Of a DNA stretch of 64,000 nucleotides, positions 44,761 through 54,921 are shown piece after piece. The notes beneath the pieces were generated by a model. It worked only from the letters and a program-made list of their open reading frames with translations, was not told where the DNA came from and made no database searches. The position numbers were made by a program, and so were the translations under genes. Origin of the DNA: Robbsia sp. KACC 23696 (GTDB taxonomy: Bacteria; Pseudomonadota; Gammaproteobacteria; Burkholderiales; Burkholderiaceae); contig NZ_CP156626.1 of NCBI RefSeq assembly GCF_039852015.1, forward strand, positions 310,001-374,000. Reading direction: 5' to 3'. How positions within the stretch are numbered: the first letter of the stretch is position 1; each line of letters starts with the position of its first letter.

Positions 44761-45705
44761 ATGTTGACTACCGTTGAAATACTGCTGCCGATCTTCGCGC
44801 TGATACTGGCGGGCTTCCTGTGCCGAAAACGCCGGATCATGGGGCCCACCGCGGCGTCGGAGCTGAATAAGGTTGTGGTCTGGCTGGCGCTGCCGGCCTT
44901 GCTGTTCGATGTGATGGCGCACGCCACCTGGACGCAAATGGACCAGCCGGCGTTTATCGCCGCCTTCGCGCTCGTCGCCGTGGCGATCTTTCTGGTGGTG
45001 CTGATCTGGCGGATGCGGGCTGGCCGGCATCTCGCCGATGCCAGTATCGACGCGATCGCCGCCGCCTATCCCAATACCGGCTATATCGGTTTCCCGCTCG
45101 GCATGGTGCTGTACGGGGCCCAAAGTCATATGCTGGCGACGATCGCGACGATTATCGTCGCCTGCGTGTTGTTCGCCGGCGCGATCGTCCTGATCGAGAT
45201 CGGCGTGCAAACGGAGCGTCAGCCGCTTAAATTGGCGTGGAAGGTCGTGAAGTCGCTGGCCAAGAATCCGCTGATCGTTTCGCCGATCGCCGGCGGGCTG
45301 GTGGCCGCCGTGCATCTGAGCGTGCCGCAGAGCGCGGAGATGTTCCTGAAGCTGCTGGGCGACGCGGCAAGCCCCTGCGCGCTGATCAGCCTGGGCCTGT
45401 TCCTGGCCGAGGACCGGCCCTCCGGGCGCCTGCGTCCCACCACCGTCATTCTCGTGGCGCTGAAACTGATCGGCCAGCCGCTGCTGACCTGGTGGATCGC
45501 CGGGCATTGGTTCGGCATGTCCGGCGATCTCCTCGGCATCACGGTCATGCTGGCGGCATTGCCCACTGGCACCGGGCCCTTCATGCTCGCCGAATTCTAC
45601 AAACGCGAAGCGGTGGTGACGTCCCAGGTGATTCTGCTTACCACCGTGTGCTCCCTGCTGACTTTGACGGTCTTGCTCGTGGCGATGGGGCACGTGCCGC
45701 ACTGA
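44761..45705 (+). CDS. AEC-family transporter
   Basis: A 314-residue membrane protein with about ten transmembrane helices; family features include LPALLFDVMA and AAYPNTGYIGFPLG in the first half, and an inverted repeat with GLFLAEDR and LAALPTGTGPFMLAEFY in the second half. AEC members export or import small organic acids such as malonate or malate. ATG 44761 was chosen, 15 bases inside a longer TTG-start frame. It is under a divergent LysR gene and 94 bp upstream of the TonB-dependent receptor gene. Confidence 0.88.
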   Translation: MLTTVEILLPIFALILAGFLCRKRRIMGPTAASELNKVVVWLALPALLFDVMAHATWTQMDQPAFIAAFALVAVAIFLVVLIWRMRAGRHLADASIDAIAAAYPNTGYIGFPLGMVLYGAQSHMLATIATIIVACVLFAGAIVLIEIGVQTERQPLKLAWKVVKSLAKNPLIVSPIAGGLVAAVHLSVPQSAEMFLKLLGDAASPCALISLGLFLAEDRPSGRLRPTTVILVALKLIGQPLLTWWIAGHWFGMSGDLLGITVMLAALPTGTGPFMLAEFYKREAVVTSQVILLTTVCSLLTLTVLLVAMGHVPH

Positions 45706-45799
45706 CGCCACATATTGCACTGCAGCGAAGCTGTCGCGGAATTTACGGATCGTCCGGCTGCCGTTACTATGCGCCACGGTTCGAAAATATGTGGGACAG

Positions 45800-48079
45800 A
45801 TGAAAAAGACGCGCGCGGCTGTGTTTTTGGTATCGCTGGCGGGGGTGCCGGTCGTACCGACGATGGTGGGCCTCTCCTTGACGGCAATGCCGCATATCGT
45901 GCTGGCCCAGGCGGTGGTCGATGCCAGGCCCGCTGCCGCGCCGGCTTCCGCCTCCGCGCCATCGGACGCTGCCACGCCTGCGGCCACCACCGCTAGCGAT
46001 AAAGCGCTGCCCGCGGTGACGGTGACCGCGCCCGGCGCCGGCAGCGCTACGACGGCGGATCGCTACCGCGCGCGGACGTCCTCGATTACCGGCAGCGATG
46101 ACGCGCCTTTACGGGATACGCCGGCATCGGTGACCGTCATGACCTCGGCGCTGATCGCGGACCAGCAGGCCAAGCGGCTCAGCGACGTGCTGCGCAACGA
46201 CGCCTCGGTCGGCAATGCCTACGCGCCCGTGGGCTATTACGAGGACTTCACGATCCGCGGTTTTCCGATCGACCTCGCCAGCGCGATCAAGGTCAATGGC
46301 ATGGCCGCGTCCGGCGAGCAGCAATTCGGTCTCGAAAACAAGGAGCGCGTCGAGGTGCTCAACGGTCTGGCCGGGATCGAAAGCGGCGTGGTCGCGCCGG
46401 GCGGCATCGTTAATTTCGTCACCAAGCGCCCGGAGAACGTCCAGAGCGTCACCGTCGGCACGGACAGTCGCGGATCGACGTCTGCCGCCGTCGACCTAGG
46501 ACGGCGGTTCGGGCAGGACAATGCGTTCGGCTTCCGCGTCAATGCGGCGCAAGAAAACACGCACTCCTATGTGGACGGCGCCAACGGCCGCCGCACCTTC
46601 GGCTCGGTCGCACTGGATTGGAATCTGACGCCGCGCGCCAGCCTGCAGCTGGATGCCGAGTTTCAGCAATTGACGCAGAAATCGGTGTCGGGCTATCAGT
46701 TGCTCGGCGGCACCGTCGTGCCGTCCGCGGCCTCGACGAGCAAGTTGCTCGGCACCCAGCCGTGGGCCAAGCCGACGACCACCGATGCGCTGAACCTGAA
46801 TGGTCGCTTCGACTACCAGTTCAACGACGACTGGCGCGCCTATGTCGCCGTCAGCCGCAGCCGGACGATGATCGACGATAACGTCGCCTTCGCCTATGGC
46901 AACAGCGACGGGTCGTCGCCGTATTTCTTCGGCACGAACGGCGATTTCGATGTCTACGATTTCCGCAGTCCCGGCGAATACCGGCGCAATGACGAAGTCC
47001 GCAGCGCCTTGGTCGGCAGCGTCAATACCGGGCCGGTTCGGCATGATCTATCGGTCGGCATCGATATCCAGCGGCGCATCGTCAGCATGTCGACGGCGGT
47101 CAACGACTATGTCGGCAGCGAGAATATCTATGGCCCGGACCTGACGTTCGATCCGTCGCCGAATCAGGCCGGTCCGTCCTATCCGCAACTGGATGCCTGG
47201 CAATACGGCGTGTTCGCGACCGACAAAGTGTCGATCGGCCCGCATTGGCAAGTGCTGGGCGGCGGTCGGGAGGTGTTCCTGCGACAGCGTAGCTGGAGCG
47301 ATATCGATACGGCGGCCACGCATACGGACCGCACGACCTTCCTGCCGCAACTGGCGGTGGTCTACAAACCGATCACGCCGGTGTCCGTGTATGCGTCGTA
47401 TAGCAGGGCCTTGTCCCTGGGCTCCCAGGCGCCGTTCCGTGCGACGAATGCCTATGCTTTCCTGCCGCCGCTGATGTCGACGCAGTTCGAAGGCGGCGTC
47501 AAATACGATTGGCGTGAGGCCTTGAGCGTGGGCCTCTCGGTCTTTACGATCAACAAACCGTTCGAATTCGCGGCACCCGACGACAGCGCCGCCGGCTACA
47601 CCTTCGTTCAGCACGGCACGCAGCGCAATACCGGCGTCGAGCTGAACGTCTCGGGCCGTGCGAGCCGCGACCTGACGCTGAACGGCAGTCTGGCCGCGAT
47701 CCGCGCGCGGGCCTCGGGGACCGGCACCGCCGATTACGAAGGCCATCAGGTCATCAATGTGCCGGCACTGCGCGCCACGATCTATGGCGATTACGCGGTG
47801 CATCCGCTTCCGGGCCTGCATCTGCTGGGCGGCGTGGTGTTCAGCGGCAGCAAGACGGCGAACGAAGAAGGCACGGCTAGCGTGCCCGCCTATTTCGTGT
47901 TCAATGTAGGCGCACGGTATGAGACTCGTATCGGCGGACATCGAACGACGATCAGGCTTGCCGTCGACAACCTGTTCAACAAGTATTATTGGCAGGATGC
48001 GGGCGAACAACAGGGCGATGCCTATCTGTTCCTGGGCGCCCCGCGTACGGCACGGTTGTCCTTGACGTACGATTTCTGA
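45800..48079 (+). CDS. TonB-dependent outer membrane receptor (siderophore-receptor family)
   Basis: The 759-residue receptor has a signal peptide, an Ala/Pro/Ser-rich spacer, a plug domain (DTPASVTVMTSALIADQQ, DFTIRGFP, GGIVNFVTKRP) and a C-terminal 22-strand barrel ending RLSLTYDF with a terminal aromatic residue. There is no N-terminal signalling domain. The class is usually called siderophore receptors, but the gene is linked to a PnuC-type transporter 40 bp downstream, so a vitamin-like ligand is equally possible. ATG 45800 was chosen over an in-frame GTG at 45791. No THI-box or cobalamin-type riboswitch was recognised upstream. Confidence 0.9.
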   Translation: MKKTRAAVFLVSLAGVPVVPTMVGLSLTAMPHIVLAQAVVDARPAAAPASASAPSDAATPAATTASDKALPAVTVTAPGAGSATTADRYRARTSSITGSDDAPLRDTPASVTVMTSALIADQQAKRLSDVLRNDASVGNAYAPVGYYEDFTIRGFPIDLASAIKVNGMAASGEQQFGLENKERVEVLNGLAGIESGVVAPGGIVNFVTKRPENVQSVTVGTDSRGSTSAAVDLGRRFGQDNAFGFRVNAAQENTHSYVDGANGRRTFGSVALDWNLTPRASLQLDAEFQQLTQKSVSGYQLLGGTVVPSAASTSKLLGTQPWAKPTTTDALNLNGRFDYQFNDDWRAYVAVSRSRTMIDDNVAFAYGNSDGSSPYFFGTNGDFDVYDFRSPGEYRRNDEVRSALVGSVNTGPVRHDLSVGIDIQRRIVSMSTAVNDYVGSENIYGPDLTFDPSPNQAGPSYPQLDAWQYGVFATDKVSIGPHWQVLGGGREVFLRQRSWSDIDTAATHTDRTTFLPQLAVVYKPITPVSVYASYSRALSLGSQAPFRATNAYAFLPPLMSTQFEGGVKYDWREALSVGLSVFTINKPFEFAAPDDSAAGYTFVQHGTQRNTGVELNVSGRASRDLTLNGSLAAIRARASGTGTADYEGHQVINVPALRATIYGDYAVHPLPGLHLLGGVVFSGSKTANEEGTASVPAYFVFNVGARYETRIGGHRTTIRLAVDNLFNKYYWQDAGEQQGDAYLFLGAPRTARLSLTYDF

Positions 48080-48119
48080 GGACCGCCGCCGTCTCGGGCA
48101 GGCAAGAGTAGGGATCACG

Positions 48120-50009
48120 ATGTCACCAATTGAAATCGCCGGCGTGCTGGTCAGCGCGCTGGCAGTCTGGTTGACCGCGCGTCGTCATCGGGCGTGCTGG
48201 CCGGTCGGCCTGCTGTCGGTCGCGCTGTATGCCTGGATCTTCCGCGACGCCAGGCTGTATTCGGATATGTTGCTGCAGGGCGCCTTTGCCGCCATGCAGC
48301 TCTACGGCTGGTGGCAGTGGCGCCATCGGGACGGCGCTCAGGTCGACGACAATCGTGTCGATGTCCGCGTTCCGAGCTGGGGTCTGCTGTTGTCCGGCTT
48401 GGGTATCGGCGCCGCGGGCAGCGCCGTGCTCGGACTGATCATGTCGGTCTGGACGAACGCCGCCGTGCCGTGGTTGGATGCGCCATTGTCCGCTTTCAGT
48501 CTGGTCGCGCAGTATTGGACCGCGCGCCGTTTCATCGCTTCCTGGCGTCTCTGGGTCGTGCTCGACCTGATCTATGTGGGTATGTTCCTCTACAAAGACC
48601 TCTATCCCACCGCGTTGCTCTATGCCGGTTTCGTCGTTTTGGCCGTGATCGGGTGGCGCAGTTGGCGACGCGTGCTGATGCGCGGCGCGCATGTCCCATC
48701 GGCACCGTCGCCGAGCGGCACGCGTGCCGTCGGACGTGCGGCGGCCGGTCGGGCCCCGAACCTCGTCGGGGAAGCCGCCGCCGAACCGGCTGGCCCTACC
48801 GGGCGCCCCTTCGGCCAGTCTGGCCAATTTGGCGTCCACGGGCAGCAGGCCGAGCGCGACTGGCCGCTGATGATCGTCAGCGAACTGGCGAGCGTGTTGT
48901 CGTCTTACCGGATCGCCGGTGAAATCGACGTCATCTCCTGGCATAGCCCGCGCCCCTTCGCGGCGGCGGCGCTCGTTACGCTGACCACCGGGGAAACGGT
49001 GTTCGTAAAGCGTCATCACGAGCGGCTGCGGGACGTGGCGGCGTTGGCGGAGGAGCATCGCTTCATCGCCCACCTGCATCGCCAAGGTTTTCCGGTGGTG
49101 CAGGTCCTGGGCGATCGCCTGGGACGCACGGCGATCCAGATCGGTGAATGGACCTACGAGGTCCATGGCGTCGGCGATGGCGAGGATCTGTATCGCGACG
49201 TCATGTCCTGGGAGCCGTTCGCGCGCGTCGAGCATGCGTTTGCGGCGGGCGCCGCGCTGGCGCGCCTGCATCGTGCGGCACGCGGCTATGATGCGCCGGC
49301 TCGTCCGCCGCGTCTGCTGCTGTCGAGTTACCAGGTGATCGGCGCGTCGGCCTTGCTGCCGGCACTGGAGAATTGGGTCGCCGCCCAACCCTTGTTGCAG
49401 CAGGCCTTGGCGATGCGGCCCTGGCGCGAGGAGATCGTCGCGGCGATCGGTCCTTGGCACACGCAGTTCGTCCCGCTATTGGAAGCCGAGGGCGCGCCGG
49501 CCGCGCCTGGCCTGACCCCGTTGTGGACGCACGGCGACTGGCATGCGTCGAACCTGTTGTGGTCGAAGGGCGGCAGCGTCAGCGGCAGCGGGGCGCCGGG
49601 ATCGTCCGTCCCCGATGTCGGGACGGTGCTCGACTTCGGTCTCGCGGACCGGACCTGTGCGGTGATGGATCTGGCGCTGGCGATCGAGCGCAATACGATC
49701 GAATGGCTGGTGCAGTCCGATGCGCGACCGGTTCATCTGGACCAGATCGATGCATTGTTGGGCGGCTATCACCGCGTGACGCCGTTGACCGAGGCGGATC
49801 TTGCCGCGATAGTCGCGCTATTGCCGATCGTTCATACGGAATTCGCGCTGTCCGAAGTGGGCTATTTCGCTGGCGTGCTCGGCCTTGCCGAAGCCGCTGC
49901 CGTTGCCTACGACGACTATCTGCTCGGGCACACGCGCTGGTTCGGCACGCCGTACGGTGCCGCTGTACTGGCCCATCTGCGCGCCTGGCGCGGACCCGCA
50001 GGCAGCTGA
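48120..50009 (+). CDS. PnuC-type transporter fused to an APH-family kinase
   Basis: One open frame of 629 residues joins two domains. Residues 1 to about 185 are a PnuC-family vitamin transporter with seven hydrophobic helices (MQLYGWWQW, SWRLWVVLDLIYVGMFLYK). An Ala/Gly/Ser-rich linker of about 60 residues follows. Residues about 250-629 are a phosphotransferase: VFVKRHHERL with the ATP-binding Lys near 297, THGDWHASNLLW with catalytic Asp near 473, and VLDFGLAD with the metal Asp near 505. PnuC proteins carry nicotinamide riboside, and PnuT relatives thiamine, by facilitated diffusion and need a kinase to trap the substrate; APH-family ThiK phosphorylates thiamine. The fusion would couple uptake and trapping. 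The substrate is unproven. Confidence 0.85.
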   Translation: MSPIEIAGVLVSALAVWLTARRHRACWPVGLLSVALYAWIFRDARLYSDMLLQGAFAAMQLYGWWQWRHRDGAQVDDNRVDVRVPSWGLLLSGLGIGAAGSAVLGLIMSVWTNAAVPWLDAPLSAFSLVAQYWTARRFIASWRLWVVLDLIYVGMFLYKDLYPTALLYAGFVVLAVIGWRSWRRVLMRGAHVPSAPSPSGTRAVGRAAAGRAPNLVGEAAAEPAGPTGRPFGQSGQFGVHGQQAERDWPLMIVSELASVLSSYRIAGEIDVISWHSPRPFAAAALVTLTTGETVFVKRHHERLRDVAALAEEHRFIAHLHRQGFPVVQVLGDRLGRTAIQIGEWTYEVHGVGDGEDLYRDVMSWEPFARVEHAFAAGAALARLHRAARGYDAPARPPRLLLSSYQVIGASALLPALENWVAAQPLLQQALAMRPWREEIVAAIGPWHTQFVPLLEAEGAPAAPGLTPLWTHGDWHASNLLWSKGGSVSGSGAPGSSVPDVGTVLDFGLADRTCAVMDLALAIERNTIEWLVQSDARPVHLDQIDALLGGYHRVTPLTEADLAAIVALLPIVHTEFALSEVGYFAGVLGLAEAAAVAYDDYLLGHTRWFGTPYGAAVLAHLRAWRGPAGS

Positions 50010-50046
50010 GCGCCGGGGGCCGACGCGTCGCCAGCCTCGCGCGCGC

Positions 50047-51231
50047 TTAGCTCTCAGCCGTTGCGGGGCTGCCGATATCGATGGTCCTGTCGCCAACGAA
50101 GACCCGTGCGCGGCGCGGCGACAGCAGCACTTCCTCGTTTTCCTGCAACTGGAGATCGAGGAACTGCTGGGCCGGCAATTGCGCTTCGATGACGGCGATG
50201 CCGGCACCGGCGCCCGCCGTCGGTGCCATTCCAACCGTCTCCGCCCGCGCGAGCAATTCGAGCTTGGCCACCGCGCCGATCACCACGGCGCGGCTGAAGA
50301 GCGCCGAAATGCCATGATGGCCGGGGGACGGACGCGAGATGACGAAATCGTGCGGTCGGATAAAGGCATCCGCTTCGCCGGTCGCGGGCAGGGCCGCCGA
50401 AGCCGGTGCCGACGCGCTGTCACCCGCGGCAGCGTGCAATGACGATGGCGCGTGGAAGGTATATTCGCCCAACTGGATCTCACCGTCGCGCGCCGTGCCC
50501 TGGAAGCGATTCGCATCGCCGAGGAAGCCATAGACGAAGGGGCTGGCGGGCCGCTGCCACACATCCAGCGGCGAGCCGCTTTGTTCGATACGGCCGCGAT
50601 TGATCACCACCACGCGATCGGCTACTTCCAGCGCTTCTTCCTGATCGTGCGTGACGAAGATGCTGGTGACGTTGAGTTCTTCGTGCAGGCGTCGCAGCCA
50701 GCGGCGCAGCTCCTTGCGGACCTTGGCATCGAGCGCGCCGAACGGTTCGTCGAGCAGCAAGACCTTCGGCTCCACGGCCAGCGCGCGGGCAAGGGCGATA
50801 CGCTGTCGCTGACCGCCGGACAATTGCGACGGATAGCGATCGGCCAGCCAATCCAGTTGCACCAGCTTCAACAACGCATGCACTTTCTCGCGGATATCGG
50901 CTTTCGATGGCCGCTCGCTGCGCGGACGGATCTTCAAGCCGAACGCGACGTTGTCGAAAACGGTCATATGCCGGAACAAGGCATAGTGCTGGAACACAAA
51001 ACCTACCTGGCGCTCGCGGACGTGGACGTCGGTGCTGTCCTCGCCGGAAAACAGGATCTGCCCGCTATCGGGCGTTTCCAGTCCCGCGATGATGCGCAGC
51101 AACGTGGTCTTGCCGCATCCGGACGGCCCGAGAAGCGCAATCAGCTCGCCTTGCGCGATATGCAGGTTGACGTCGTTCAGCGCTTGGAAATCGCCGAAGC
51201 GCTTGTTCACGTGTTGAACTTCGATACTCAT
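50047..51231 (-). CDS. cysA: Sulfate/thiosulfate ABC transporter ATP-binding protein
   Basis: The 394-residue ATPase starts [15 protein letters not shown] and has Walker [10 protein letters not shown], signature [15 protein letters not shown], Walker [13 protein letters not shown], the switch [10 protein letters not shown] and a C-terminal TOBE domain. It powers sulfate import by the CysT/CysW permease encoded just upstream. ATG 51231 is the start by homology; the long upstream frame extension is not coding in this phase. It lies eight bases after cysW. Confidence 0.93.
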   Translation of the reverse strand: MSIEVQHVNKRFGDFQALNDVNLHIAQGELIALLGPSGCGKTTLLRIIAGLETPDSGQILFSGEDSTDVHVRERQVGFVFQHYALFRHMTVFDNVAFGLKIRPRSERPSKADIREKVHALLKLVQLDWLADRYPSQLSGGQRQRIALARALAVEPKVLLLDEPFGALDAKVRKELRRWLRRLHEELNVTSIFVTHDQEEALEVADRVVVINRGRIEQSGSPLDVWQRPASPFVYGFLGDANRFQGTARDGEIQLGEYTFHAPSSLHAAAGDSASAPASAALPATGEADAFIRPHDFVISRPSPGHHGISALFSRAVVIGAVAKLELLARAETVGMAPTAGAGAGIAVIEAQLPAQQFLDLQLQENEEVLLSPRRARVFVGDRTIDIGSPATAES

Positions 51232-51239
51232 CGGAAACC

Positions 51240-52286
51240 TCAGGCACGCCGATTGGCGCGGGAAACATCGGAAGCAGCGGCGCCGTGCGCGGCCGCCCCA
51301 CTCACATTGGCGTGGGCATCGACGACGACATCGGTGCCCGGATGCTCGCTGGGCAGATCGGCCAGCCGCTTCATCTCGCGTTCGTGGCGCCATTCCACCG
51401 CGGACTTGATCAGCAGCGTGACGAGCGCCAGCAACGCGAGCAGCGATGCCACCGCGAAGCCGGCTTGAATCTGGAATTGGTTATACAGAATCTCGACCTG
51501 CAGCGGGATCGTGATCGTCTCGCCGCGCAAATGGCCCGAGACCACGGACACGGCGCCGAACTCACCCATGGCGCGGGCGTTGGCCAGAATCACGCCATAC
51601 AGCAGGCCCCATTTGATATTCGGCAAGGTCACGTGCCAGAACGTCTGCCAGCCGCTGGCGCCCAATACGATGGCCGCCTGTTCCTCGTCGCTGCCCTGTG
51701 CCTGCATCAACGGAATCAGTTCGCGCGCCACCAACGGCAGGGTCACGAAGGCGGTGGCCAGCACCACGCCCGGCACGGCAAAGACGATCTGGATATTGTG
51801 GTCCATCAGCCAGGGGCCGAGCCAGCCCTGCGCCCCCAGCACGAGTACGTAGGACAGGCCCGCCACCACTGGCGATACCGAGAACGGCAGATCGATCAAG
51901 GTGATCAGCACGGCCTTGCCGCGAAACTCGAACTTTGCAAGCGCCCAGGCTGCCGCAACGCCGAACACGACATTCATCGGCACGCTGATGGCGGCGGCGA
52001 GCAGCGTCAATTTGATCGCGGACCACGCGTCGGGATCGGTCAACGCGCTGAGATAGGCGCCCACGCCCTTACGCAACGCCTCGACAAAGACGGTGAGCAG
52101 CGGCAATACCAGAAATAGCGCGACGAACAGCAGCGCGATGCCGATCAACAGACGACGCACCCACGGCGCTTCCTCGGTGCCACGCCGAATACGTGCGGTT
52201 TGCGACATGTGCTGCTGGTTGCGCGGCGTGGGCGCGCCGGGCGGGCTGGCGGGCCGTTGTGGCCGGCTGGTCGAGGACGCGCTCAT
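51240..52286 (-). CDS. cysW: Sulfate ABC transporter permease CysW
   Basis: A 348-residue permease with six transmembrane helices and the EAA loop [20 protein letters not shown]. The [19 protein letters not shown]-like stretch (seen as [19 protein letters not shown]) is characteristic of CysW. Both ends are longer than usual for the family, with a Pro-rich N-terminus and a His/Ala-rich C-terminal tail. It overlaps the cysT stop codon (ATGA), so the two are translationally coupled. Confidence 0.92.
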   Translation of the reverse strand: MSASSTSRPQRPASPPGAPTPRNQQHMSQTARIRRGTEEAPWVRRLLIGIALLFVALFLVLPLLTVFVEALRKGVGAYLSALTDPDAWSAIKLTLLAAAISVPMNVVFGVAAAWALAKFEFRGKAVLITLIDLPFSVSPVVAGLSYVLVLGAQGWLGPWLMDHNIQIVFAVPGVVLATAFVTLPLVARELIPLMQAQGSDEEQAAIVLGASGWQTFWHVTLPNIKWGLLYGVILANARAMGEFGAVSVVSGHLRGETITIPLQVEILYNQFQIQAGFAVASLLALLALVTLLIKSAVEWRHEREMKRLADLPSEHPGTDVVVDAHANVSGAAAHGAAASDVSRANRRA

Positions 52287-53293
52287 TTACGGCCTCCCGC
52301 GAGCAGGCGACGTTGCCAGGCTTGGAGTCCGTTGATGGCCAGCAGCAGGATGAAGGAGGTGATCATCAAGACGACCGCAACGGCCGAGGCGCCGGCGTAA
52401 TCGAATTGCTCGAGCTTGACCATGATCAGCAAGGGCGTGATCTCGGACACCATCGGCATATTGCCGGCAATGAAGACCACCGAGCCGTACTCGCCGACCG
52501 CACGCGCGAAGGCCATTGCAAAACCGGTCAGCAGCGCCGGCGAAATCGCAGGCAGGATCACCTTCGAGAAGATCTGCCAACGCGTCGCGCCCAAGCTGGC
52601 CGCCGCCTCTTCGAGTTCGGCCTCGCTGTCTTCCAGCACCGGTTGCACGGTACGAACGACGAACGGCAGGCTGATGAAGGTCAGTGCCACGACGATGCCG
52701 GCCGGGTTATAGGCCAGGTGGATGCCGACCATCGCCAGATATTGGCCCAGCCAGCCGTTGTTCGACAGGATCGCGGTCAGCGCGATGCCAGCGACGGCGG
52801 TCGGCAACGCGAACGGCAGGTCCACTAGCGCGTCGACGATGCGCTTGCCCGGGAAACGGTAGCGCACCAGCACCCAGGCGATCAGCAGACCGAATACCAG
52901 ATTGATCAGTGCCGCGATCAGCGCACAGCCGAACGTGACGCGATAGGTCGCCAGCACGCGCGGCGCCGCGACGGCGGTGACGAAGTCGTCCCAGCCCAGT
53001 CCCGCCGTCCGGAAGAACAAGGCGGACAACGGCACGAAGACCATCAGGCACAGATAGAACAGGCTGAAGCCCAGCGTCAGGCCGAAGCCCGGCAGCACGC
53101 GCCGTGATTTGCGCGGCTTGCCCGGCGCCGGCGGCGGTGGCGCGATCGGTGCGGACGGCGGTCGCGCGCCGCCATCGCCGCGAGACGTCTCGGACGGGGC
53201 GCCATGCGCAACGGCGGCGTGGGCAGCAGCAGGCACGTCGGAAAAGACGGCGTGCGCGCCGCGAGGAGCGGATCGGGATGCGGATAAGGCCAT
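52283..53293 (-). CDS. cysT: Sulfate ABC transporter permease CysT
   Basis: A 336-residue permease with six transmembrane helices, the EAA loop [20 protein letters not shown] and the CysT segment [18 protein letters not shown]. About 60 Ala/Pro/His-rich residues precede the first helix, so it is longer than the usual 270-280. ATG 53293 was chosen; a TTG further upstream would add 29 more residues. No gene for the periplasmic sulfate-binding protein (sbp/cysP) precedes it, though that is the usual arrangement. Confidence 0.92.
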   Translation of the reverse strand: MALSASRSAPRGAHAVFSDVPAAAHAAVAHGAPSETSRGDGGARPPSAPIAPPPPAPGKPRKSRRVLPGFGLTLGFSLFYLCLMVFVPLSALFFRTAGLGWDDFVTAVAAPRVLATYRVTFGCALIAALINLVFGLLIAWVLVRYRFPGKRIVDALVDLPFALPTAVAGIALTAILSNNGWLGQYLAMVGIHLAYNPAGIVVALTFISLPFVVRTVQPVLEDSEAELEEAAASLGATRWQIFSKVILPAISPALLTGFAMAFARAVGEYGSVVFIAGNMPMVSEITPLLIMVKLEQFDYAGASAVAVVLMITSFILLLAINGLQAWQRRLLAGGRK

Positions 53294-53579
53294 ACGGTCG
53301 AGCGTTGCGGCTTCGCTGCGTTGAATGATGCCGGAGAAAACAGCAGGATACGCCGGCGCGAGGTCATGCCGTCCCGGCAAATGTCTGGGAACAAACGGGC
53401 CATTATAAAGACCCGCTTTGGCGCAAAACAGGTCGAATGGCGTGAAACGGACTGAATCGGTTCGACTTTTTCGTTATGAGCATATGGTCGCGGAGCCCGC
53501 CGTCGATGGACCGCCATGGCGCCCGGCTTGACGAGGCAAGGGGCGGCAGGGCAGCATCGAGTCTCAGTGGAGACAGCAG

Positions 53580-54200
53580 ATGCGCTTATTTTTTGCCTTG
53601 TTGCCCGATGATAACGTCCGTGAAACGCTGGCGCGGCGGGCGTTGCAGGTCCAGCGCCGCTGCGGCGGCCGACGCCTGCCGACCGAATCGCTGCATTTGA
53701 CCTTGCTGTTCCTCGGACAGGTACCGACGGATCGGCTGCCGATGCTGGCGGCGATGACGACGGCCTACAGCGTGCCGCCCGGGACCTTGCAGTTTGCCCG
53801 TTTCGGCGCGTTTGCCCGCCGCCGGATCGTCTGGGCCGGCATCGGCGATGGCGTCGGTGTCGGGAGTGGACGCTCGGAGGAAGACGTTGCCGCGGCACAG
53901 GACGCCAGCGGCCTGACTGACCTGCTGGCGTTGCAGCGCGATCTGGTCGAGCGCATCACCGTGGCGGGCCTGCCGATCAAGGACGAGCCGTTTCGCCCGC
54001 ACGTCAGTCTGCTGCGCGATGCGACGCCGTCCGATCTCGGTGGTGCCGTCGCTTCGCTCTCTTTAGCGCCGGTGGACTGGTCCTATAAGCGCATTGCGCT
54101 AATGGCATCCGAACCGACCGGTGGCCGTCATCGCTACGTCGAGCTAGCCCGTTCACCGCTGGACGTGCCGCGCGACGCGCTGTCGGGCCAGCCGGGATAA
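53580..54200 (+). CDS. thpR: RNA 2',3'-cyclic phosphodiesterase ThpR
   Basis: This 2H-phosphoesterase of 206 residues opens 2',3'-cyclic phosphates on RNA. The two H-x-T-x motifs are HLTL at about residue 39 and, near the end of the middle domain, HVSL (HxSx variant) in RPHVSLLRDA. The start MRLFFALLPDD is the family N-terminus, preceded by GGAG. It is longer than usual because of an acidic/Gly-rich loop (about residues 86-105). Neighbouring genes give no further clue. Confidence 0.9.
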   Translation: MRLFFALLPDDNVRETLARRALQVQRRCGGRRLPTESLHLTLLFLGQVPTDRLPMLAAMTTAYSVPPGTLQFARFGAFARRRIVWAGIGDGVGVGSGRSEEDVAAAQDASGLTDLLALQRDLVERITVAGLPIKDEPFRPHVSLLRDATPSDLGGAVASLSLAPVDWSYKRIALMASEPTGGRHRYVELARSPLDVPRDALSGQPG

Positions 54201-54366
54201 CAAACAACAGTCTTGGCGTGTCGTGTCGACGGCCCTTGTGTCGTGCGACAATCCCGTGGCGCGTCGGTACGGCCGATCGATCCGGCAACGGGTCCGGGCC
54301 GCGGCTTCTGTGGCGCGGTTTCCCTCGCTCGGCGTGCGTCACCATTGAATGGATTCAGGAGTCAGC

Positions 54367-54921
54367 ATGTTCGGCGATATCGCCCGTTTTCTCATCGACA
54401 TCGTTTTTACGCTGTTCGGCGCAGCCTTGTTGTTGCGCGCATGGATGCAGGCAGTGCGGATGCCGCCCCGCAACCCGGTTTCGCAGGGCGTGTTTCAAAT
54501 CACCGATTGGTTGGTCGTGCCGTTGCGGCGCGTGCTGCCGGGCACCGGTGGTATCGATTGGGCCTGCCTGCTGGCGGCCTGGCTGACCGCGCTTGTCTAC
54601 CTGCTGCTGGTGGTCCTGGTGGCGGGCGGCGATCCGGGCAGTTTGTTCCCGATGGTGCTTGCGTTTGCCTTGCTGACCACGCTGAAGTGGGCGGTCACGC
54701 TGGTGATGTGGGCGACGCTGTTGATGGCGTTGATGTCCTGGCTCAATCCGCGCGCGCCGACGATGGTGTTGCTCGACATCCTGACCGCGCCGTTCCTGAA
54801 CCCGCTGCGTCGCGTGCTGCCGCTGATCGGCGGCATGGATCTGTCGCCGCTGGCCTTGTTCGTGATCACGCAGATCCTGCTGATGGTGATCAGCCGCCTC
54901 GGGATGAGCCTCGGTTATTGA
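54367..54921 (+). CDS. YggT-family membrane protein
   Basis: The 184-residue protein has two repeats of the YggT domain, each with hydrophobic helices and a conserved P-x-x-x-P-L-R-R-type segment (LVVPLRRVLPGTGGIDW and ILTAPFLNPLRRVLPLIGG). Members affect osmotic or ion homeostasis; the biochemical role is not established. AGGAG precedes the ATG at 54367. Its TGA stop directly abuts the stop codon of the opposing gene at 54922, with no base between. Confidence 0.87.
   Translation: MFGDIARFLIDIVFTLFGAALLLRAWMQAVRMPPRNPVSQGVFQITDWLVVPLRRVLPGTGGIDWACLLAAWLTALVYLLLVVLVAGGDPGSLFPMVLAFALLTTLKWAVTLVMWATLLMALMSWLNPRAPTMVLLDILTAPFLNPLRRVLPLIGGMDLSPLALFVITQILLMVISRLGMSLGY

Noticed and set aside
45706-45799. 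Thiamine (THI-box) or cobalamin riboswitch upstream of the TonB receptor
   Set aside because: The 94-bp gap is short and none of the conserved riboswitch core motifs were seen.
51232-51393. Upstream extension of cysA
   Set aside because: It overlaps cysW in another frame and is Arg/Cys-rich; [15 protein letters not shown] is the natural start.
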